DNA of 64,000 nt from Ctenosaura bakeri (lineage: Eukaryota > Chordata > Lepidosauria > Squamata > Iguanidae): contig CAOLHI010000076.1 of the NCBI GenBank assembly GCA_948474755.1, positions 962,942 through 1,026,941 on the forward strand, given 5' to 3'. The notes below the pieces were generated by a model. The model had not been told where the DNA came from and ran no database searches. It worked only from the letters and a program-made list of their open reading frames with translations. Of this stretch, positions 56,816 to 64,000 are shown piece by piece; the first letter of the stretch is position 1, and every line of letters begins with the position of its first letter. Position numbers and translations under genes: made by a program.

Positions 56816-56999
56816 CAATGATCCCACAGACTAGGGTTTGATTCTCCACTTGGCCATGAAAGCCCACTGGGTGATCTTGGCCATGTCGCACACTCTCAGT
56901 CCCCCAAAACCCTGTGTGAGGTTTGCCTTAGGGTTACCAGAAGTCAAAAATGACTTAAAGGCAAAGAAGAACAGCAGCAGCAGCAACAACAACAGGAGG
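56816..56999 (+). repeat. Sauria-type tRNA-derived SINE
   Basis: GACTAGGGTTTGATTCTCC (B box) is followed by CACTGGGTGATCTTGGCCAT and CAGAAGTCAAAAATGACTTA. The tail is a mixed AGC/AAC triplet run (CAGCAGCAGCAACAACAACA). Confidence 0.85.
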
Positions 57000-57119
57000 A
57001 AATCAAGCCTGAACTCTTCCTAGAAGCGAAAATGACCAAACTGAGGTTGTCATGTTAGGACATACTATCAGACAACATGACTCATTAGAAAATATGGTAA
57101 TTACAGGTAGATAGACTCA

Positions 57120-57235
57120 GTGAAAGGAGCCACAGCCCTGAGTTTGCATGATACAAGCACGATATGTCTTGAAGGTTTCTAATTTATAGGGTCACCATAA
57201 GTGGAAGCTGACTTGATGAGCATGATTAATTAATA
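57120..57235 (+). repeat. SINE 3' fragment, second family
   Basis: TTTATAGGGTCACCATAAGT then GGAAGCTGACTTGATGAGCA is a Bov-B-like 3' tail, but the preceding sequence differs from the other SINE copies. Confidence 0.45.
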
Positions 57236-57942
57236 GAGATGTTTCAGCACTTTTATTGCTAACATCTGTGGATGAATCTTATCTTGAAGGGACATCTTAA
57301 AATGTGACTGTGAGATCCCTTCTCACTTAGAGGCCCACAGGATTTGCTGTGGCCCCACATTTGTTAGAGGAACTAGGAAGTGAATTGTATCCCACTCTTC
57401 TGTTCAGACCTGGGAAACCCTGTTAAATATGCACTATAAATAATGTAAAAACATAGAAAAGCATAAGCTGTCATAGTTTTTTAAAAACTTATGTAGAGAT
57501 ATGAAGAAATCTTGATAAATTACTTGTTTTTGACAACATAGGCTGCCTCAGCATTTTGAGATGGCCTGTCAAAAGTTCATCTACCTTCTGCAAGATTTCT
57601 TGCTTTCAGTACATCAAGGGAAGAAGTACTTTTTGTTATTGTCAGGACATCCACACTTTGTGCAACAAGTGTCTGCAAAGCTAGTTAGACACCTGTATGG
57701 GTTGGCATCATAGCTGGGAACAACTGAGACTTTTGCTAGGCTTTAGACAGATAGACAGCAAAACCCAGTAAGTCAAATTGATGGCAACACATTTTTTTTA
57801 CACAATAAAAAAAAGGCCTTGGCAAACAATGAAGATTTAGGGAGATTGCTATGACAGAAGCACAGTGGATAAACTATTTTTTGGAAATGAAGGTGTGGGA
57901 TTTCAACTCCTGCATATTGTTAAGCTTGCAGGAAGATTGTAA
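57236..57942 (+). other. Intron 5: unique sequence between repeats
   Basis: No gene or recognised element. Confidence 0.4.
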
Positions 57943-58405
57943 TCTACTATATAAAAGTCAAAGTTTGTGAGTGATCTTCTCTGTGTCAGACAGGCAAAAA
58001 CCTCATATGATTGGCTGTGTGAGGCAAAAGACCTCATATGATTGGCTGGCTGTGAAGATCTATGGAGTCTTGGGGTTGACAGTTGAGGGAGGGGCCTTTA
58101 GAATTCTAAGCCAGAGAGGTCTAAATAAGCCAGTTGCTATGGAGATGAGGCCTAGCAGCAAGTCCCCTCATGAACTCAACCTCTGTATGTTAACAACTCT
58201 GAATACAGACTGGATTGGAGAATATGGGCAAAAGTTACAGGTACTGAACAACACAGTTTGGGGAATTAGAGATGCAGGATCTCAAATCTGTGTATTTCAA
58301 CTGCATCTAACTCCTAAGGTACGGTAAGGTAATTCCTAAGGTATTTCTAACAAGTATTACCTATGAGAAAATGAAATCTCGGGCAACACTGGGTAAATAC
58401 GCTTG
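57943..58405 (+). mobile_element. Non-autonomous Helitron, copy 3 (short)
   Basis: Starts TCTACTATATAAAAGTCAAA after A. It ends near GGGTAAATACGCTTG before T, so the usual CTAG end is mutated to CTTG. It carries only about one copy of the internal 139-base unit. A 118-residue ORF across it is not a gene. Same orientation as copy 2, 1.5 kb away. Confidence 0.83.
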
Positions 58406-61400
58406 TATTTATATAAGCATATAAATATGCTTGTATAAATTGTATAATTTCTTCTCTGTGATTTATCCCAGCCTTTTTGTGCACCTCCTTACTAAAAACA
58501 TATTTTTAGACAAATGTGCCATCTCATAGAAATATCAGGATTAAACTGAAAGTGGAACACTTCATTTTTTAAAAAAACCTTTCTACCTAAAGTTTCCCCT
58601 TTCCATAATTTTGGGGAACAGATTAAAGAGGCATAAATGCTCCCACATAATAGAAATGTATCTCTTTGATACATTCAGGTGGTGTTATTCTGATACTTCA
58701 TGTAGTAGTAGGCTACTATACAGTAGAGTACAGTAGTTTATAGTCTACAGAATGGCTGTTCACAGGTCTGTCTGGCTCTAATATCAGGACTTTCCTCTCT
58801 TCTCCAAACTGGTCACCATATTCCTAGTAAGTGGTATGTCATCATATTGCCATTCAGATATGACTAACTGATAGTCAAATTAAACTAACTTTGAGTGAGA
58901 GAAATGCTCCTTCAAGAGTGTTCAAATCATGAAGGAATGAAAGAAGTATATAAAAAACTAGAACTTCAGTCAAAACTCATGGACTATGATCCTATTGTCT
59001 GTGGTTTTTTGAGGGTTTTAGTCTTGACAGCCAATGAATATCAAGTGCTGTAGGCTATATTTCAGAGAAAAGAATTTGCAAAACCATCTCAGGAGTATTC
59101 CTTGCCTTAAAAAACCCTATTAAAAAAAACAAGAGATCACCATTGACTATAGATTCTTGTTACTTCTAAACCAGGAGACTATTGTTAATGCCTTCTAAAC
59201 AAGCCAAGGTATTAAACTGTGTTTTAGTTCAAGGCTTTTTTTGGACACTGTTGGCCCCAGTTTCTGGTGAGAAGCTATCACTAAGCAGCAGCTTCCGGGT
59301 TTGTTTCCCATTCACATGGAAAATCCAAGTGTCTGCTTGTGGGAACAGGAGGCTCATTCATATATTGTTTGTTCCGAGTACAGCAAAGGTGAATCTGAAG
59401 TTGATGCTGGCTCCCCAAGCAGAGATCAATTCTGGTATCAAAAGTAGTAATGTATGAAATGGCCTTTACCCCAGTTGGGGAAAACATGTAGAAATAATAG
59501 AACAGCTTTTTAGAGTTCATTTGGGGGAGAAGAAAAGGTTCTAGTGGTTGACAGATTGTTCAGTAAATGTCCCTTTTATTGAGAATTATAAAAATAAGGT
59601 GGTGCTTAACACTGCTGTGTCATTAATATGATACATTAAAAGGTTACTGTCAAGATAATGTTTCATTTCTGAAAATTGACTGTACTGGTTTATGGGCAGT
59701 GCTCTTTATATTCTGCTCAAAAGATAAGGTATCTTTTAACTTGCCACTTGGCAAAATCATTATGTTGTTACAAGCCCTCTCATGAAGAGTGTGATTAATG
59801 TTAAAGCATAAATAAAACCAAATTTAAAAATAAAAGGGAAATTAAACTTGGTCTGCTTATAGGAAATCTGATTTGACAGATACTGACTTGCGTGCAAAGT
59901 GGTGGTGTGGGAACAGTGTAAGATTAACCATGTTTAATTCTTTCACTTCCACCTAAGCCACATTTTATATTCGGTAGAGAAAAAAAGAGTAGCTGAACTC
60001 AATTAGCATTCATAATCTAAACACAATGTTTGGGGTTATTTGTGAGATCTTTTTTTTAAAAAAAATGTTTTAAACTCTTAGAAATGTGTTTCAATATACC
60101 TATAAGAAGAAAGAAGAGACAGTCATCAGCAAGCTGTGTGTGAAAGGAATATTTTGTCTTGCACATTTCTGCTTGCCCTGTATAAAACAGTTTTTGACAT
60201 CTGTCTTTATAGTTTTTGAGAAGAGAGAGACTTTGTTAAAAGAATCATTTTTGCATAGCAGTCACCATTTCAGTCTTGCTTTACCTGTATTATGAAAGCA
60301 GATGGTCTGCATGTCTTTTGAATATTTATAACTATCAAAAACAATCTCTTGCTATTCACCCTTAGGCTTATGAGATGTCAGGACTGTTCTAGTTGGGGAA
60401 AAATCATCTTGGGTGTTTACAGAAAGAGGATTACATTAAGCTGAAATGACTATACATTTTCCAGTTTAATATTTGTCCATCAGCTGTTTAATCGTATTTA
60501 GATAATTGTGTAAATAAGTTGTTGTAGCCCTTGCCCCCATTGCTGATCGAGCTTGAAAGCTTTCAACTGAGTAAGACGGTTGTATAAATGCTTGTTTTTC
60601 CCTTTATGTTTTTAACAATCAGGTAGGACTGTAAAAGTTTGTGAGATGATACTTTGAAATATTTTTGCATATGGAAAAAATAACCTAATGGAACTATGTT
60701 CATGTAATTGTCTTTGAGAACATCTGTCTCTGGAGTTGCCTACTTAGGACAGTTAGCAGATTTTTTGTAAACATTGCAGTGTCTGTCTTCTTTGATGAAT
60801 GTTTCTCGTCTTTATTACAGATGTGCAGGAATAATACTTAAGGTGTGAACACTGAAGATGGTAGAGAGGGATTTGGGACATTGGGGGGATAAGTGGTTTT
60901 ATGACCTGAAGCTGAGCAATCACAGATAACAGAGTTTGTCATGGCAGGTTGATTTGGCAGCAAAGCATGAGCAGTTTTGGTTTAGATGATTGAACTGACC
61001 TGATTAATGTTTTTTTGTTGTTTCACAGAAAGAACAACACTGCATTTTTAGTTCTAAGCCATGTGTATTCTGAGTATCTACAGGTCATAGTTAAGAAAGG
61101 CCATCCTAAAAAACCTTTTCTGTTGACAGCTGAAGAATGGATCAAACATGAAAGTCTTTCTCACGCCTAGAGTGAAATCTCTTCTTCTCCTTTAAGCAAG
61201 CAAAATGTAAATGTAGGCGGATTATCAAGCACATCTTTTCTTTAAGCTAAAATTTATGCAACATTGCTGCAGTAGCACCTTTCCCACCTAATAACAGATA
61301 GGGCTAAGAATATGGAATACATTTGAAGCTGTCTAACTGAACCAGAATTGAACTTTAGAAAAAATTAAGTCTCTGTTGCCACATGATTATGGAAAAGATA

Positions 61401-61911
61401 ATTATAAATAATGTATTTGGCTGGAAAAGAAAGCTCAGGCTGTGGCAGATGGTATCATCCCAGTGTAGCGGGGCTTTTGCATAGGTGGCACCATTTCAGA
61501 TCAAATCTTCATCAGAGTCTTAGAAAAAGAATAACAAGTACTGTGCATGTATAAATTCGGGTACTTCTGGATCTTGAGACACATATGAACTCTAGTAGTC
61601 TTGCAAGAGACAGAATAATGTGTAGGCTGTTTAAATTAATTGTCAAAAAAGTCTCTTTCTTTTTCCAGAAGGAGTTATAGGGCCTAGATAAATCTGATAT
61701 TGTAACATCCTATATTTTCTGTTAGGGTTTTCCTGTACCTCACATTTGCACCTGTAGACAGTCTGAAGAAAATAACTGAATAGCTTTAAGTCTATGCAAA
61801 TCTGTTTGCCTACATGTTGCAAAATATTTAAAGTAGAACCAAAAAAAAAGTAGAAAATCATGGTTTATGAAAGCAAGATATGGAAACATCTCAGACTGAA
61901 ACTTTAAACTA
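58406..61911 (+). other. Intron 5: repeat-poor sequence
   Basis: No gene. 59570-59850, 60480-60840 and 61080-61330 are free of recognisable repeats and have mixed composition, so they are candidates for conserved intronic elements. Confidence 0.4.
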
Positions 61912-62040
61912 GGACTGGACATTTTGCAACCCTCCAAAAGTTGATGGATTATAACTCTGATAAGTACTTATCAGCAAAATTAATTGGAGGAGGATGGGAC
62001 ATACGATCAAAAGACAGCTGGAGGGCCACACATGACATAC
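61912..62040. repeat. Palindromic hAT-like MITE remnant
   Basis: The left side GGACTGGACATTTTGCAACC and CTCCAAAAGTTGATGGATTA is partly mirrored by the right side, GCTGGAGGGCCACACATGA. It belongs with the remnants at 22586 and 22912. Confidence 0.45.
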
Positions 62041-62139
62041 TCCACTTTCAGTTTATGGCTTGGGAGTTGAATATATTTGGAAGATTTTATGTGTGTACAT
62101 ATATGCATACAGATATGTTTGTAGAAAGTCTTTTTCGTA

Positions 62140-62345
62140 TAGAATCATAGAGCTGGAAGAGAGCCCCTAGCTCAGAGAATCCAACCTCTTGCTCAGTTCA
62201 GGAACTCTAAATAGAGCATCCCCTTTAGGAAGCTATCCAGTCTCTTTTGAGATATTCAGAGGAGGCAGCCCAGCCACTTCTCTAGGTAATTAGTTCCATT
62301 GCTGGACCACTCTTACAGTCAAGAAGTTTGTTCTAATAGGAAGTT
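62140..62345 (-). mobile_element. CR1 LINE, 3' end, reverse orientation
   Basis: Starts AGAATCATAGAGCTGGAAGA, then AATCCAACCTCTTGCTCAGT and CAAGAAGTTTGTTCTAAT. It is colinear with the copy at 12709. Confidence 0.85.
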
Positions 62346-62563
62346 TCAGAAAGCAGTATTGCCCTCCAAAGAGTTTGCAACAGTAATTTCTAAATTGTTT
62401 TTCTGATGTTTTAATAAGCTAGCACATTATTTAAAAACATATCCTGGGTCTAGTTTGGATAAGATAAGATTTGAGAGTTGTATGTTGTAGTATAACGTCT
62501 ACAAGTTCTATAAATGCTTATTCTTTTGACATTTTGAACTCAGAACTTCACCTATGAACTTCT

Positions 62564-62740
62564 GTGAATTAGAATTTTCTTTTATTGCTATGACATAGTC
62601 TTGTTTCATTATATGTGGCCCTTATAATTTTTAGCACCATCTCCTACTTTAATGGCCTTATATGAATTAGAATTTTCTTTCACTTTATCCTGTGTGGCTC
62701 TTATTCTTGCTAGCACCATCTCTTACTTTAATGGATTCAT
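62564..62740. repeat. Imperfect tandem duplication of about 80-98 bases
   Basis: TGAATTAGAATTTTCTTT occurs at 62564 and again at 62662. TAGCACCATCTC(C/T)TACTTT follows each copy. The units differ in length by about 19 bases. Confidence 0.8.
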
Positions 62741-63314
62741 AAAAGACAGGGGTAATACAGACTAGTATTACAAATCTATGACAAAGTCACCATGGTTCAT
62801 TCTGATTATCATGATTACATAATTTCTATACTTTTTTACCTGCAATTTTGGGTCTGAGAGGGAGATCGAATCTATTGTGTCTCAACCAACTATTAAAGTG
62901 TGTACATGGGTGGAGAGGGGATGGAGCTGAAAATCAGAAAGAATTGCCACTGTTCATTGGCGTGACTCTAGTTAAAAGGCAATAGAATCTATAAGTGAAG
63001 TGCTCGCCTGTCTGTGCATTGTAGCTGTGAGGACAAAATTCTCTTAATAGTTGAAAAATTCATTTGGATTCATACTGAGATAATAAGTTAACATCTTTTT
63101 AATAAAGAAAATCTTCAAGGATTTGTTTTCTTCTGTAGTCTGTGAAATTAAAGTAGAATAGTTTAGAAAGTAGGGTCCTGCACTGAGGTTTTGGGGCAGG
63201 GTTACATGGATTAAATGTATGTAGAAATACTAATAGGAAGGAGTTGGGCTTTGCATAATCAAATAATGAAGAGAACATGAGGAAATAAAACCCTATACTG
63301 GACTACTAACTTAA
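62741..63314 (+). other. Intron 5: unique sequence
   Basis: No gene or repeat recognised. Confidence 0.4.
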
Positions 63315-63482
63315 TTGGTTACTGTTACTGTTGTATGCCTTAAGGTCATTTCTGACTTATGGTAAGCCTAAGTCAACCCTGTCATTCAGAGGGGGATTGT
63401 TTTTGCCTTCCTCTGACACTGAGAGAGTGTGACTAGCATAGATCACCTAGTGGGTTGCTATGGCCAAGTAGGATTTGATCAA
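63315..63482 (-). repeat. Sauria-type SINE, reverse orientation
   Basis: GTTACTGTTACTGTTGTATG then CCTTAAGGTCATTTCTGACT is the complemented SINE tail. CACTGAGAGAGTGTGACTAG and TTTGATC at the right mirror the body and B-box end. The A-box end is missing. Confidence 0.75.
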
Positions 63483-63745
63483 AACACAACTTTATATGAT
63501 TTTTAACATATGTACTTTTACCATTTTATCATATATGTGAAAAAAGTTGCCTATTTGAGTGTGATGGAATGGATAGAGAGAGGAATGAAAATAATGTAAT
63601 GTTGTATAATATCTGTCTGGGATACTTTAATAGTATTTATGTGGGGCATCCCAGCATAACTGACTAAAATATTAAATTTAATATAAGATTAAAATATTAA
63701 CCATCAAATGATTAAAATAATGTCTTTTGTTAAACATCTTATTAA

Positions 63746-64000
<255 letters not shown>

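Noticed and set aside
57971..58327. 118-residue + strand ORF
   Set aside because: It lies wholly within a non-autonomous Helitron and is not Rep or helicase.

Overview
The window is vertebrate nuclear DNA, almost certainly from a squamate reptile and most likely an iguanian-type lizard. The evidence is the repeats: tRNA-derived Sauria-type SINEs with ACA-rich tails and a Bov-B-like 3' end, a 5S-rRNA-headed SINE, degraded CR1-like LINEs, PIF/Harbinger-like MITEs and short Helitrons, all in AT-rich intron and intergenic sequence. The species call is inference. The presence of SATB1 is read directly from the translated exons.

The only protein-coding gene I can support is SATB1, on the + strand. 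The layout is as follows. Positions 1 to about 25,440 are gene-free upstream sequence with scattered retroposons. About 25,440-26,900 is a strong CpG island with a sharp strand-composition switch near 26.5 kb, the likely promoter and non-coding first exon. About 27-30.4 kb is 5'UTR and intron 1. Five coding exons follow at 30453-30663, 34372-34548, 35100-35226, 35953-36076 and 63776-63887. The window ends 113 bases into the next intron.

The five exons join in frame with canonical GT/AG sites and encode residues 1-250. These cover the N-terminal nuclear localisation segment, the ubiquitin-like tetramerisation domain (ULD, exons starting 34372 and 35100) and the CUT-like domain (CUTL, exons starting 35953 and 63776). 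The two CUT repeats and the homeodomain must lie beyond the right edge. Residue numbering matches human SATB1 exactly as I recall it (R32, N36, K136, S185), with only a few substitutions.

The 27.7 kb intron between residues 213 and 214 is the main transposon reservoir. It holds three non-autonomous Helitrons with a 139 bp internal tandem repeat, a GC-rich fold-back MITE, SINEs, CR1 remnants and a nearly perfect 142 bp tandem duplication. Repeat-poor tracts in several introns look like possible conserved regulatory sequence, but that cannot be tested from one sequence. I found no new gene system. The best leads are transposon biology: a MITE core carried inside Helitrons, a copy-specific Helitron insert, and fold-back elements sharing termini.
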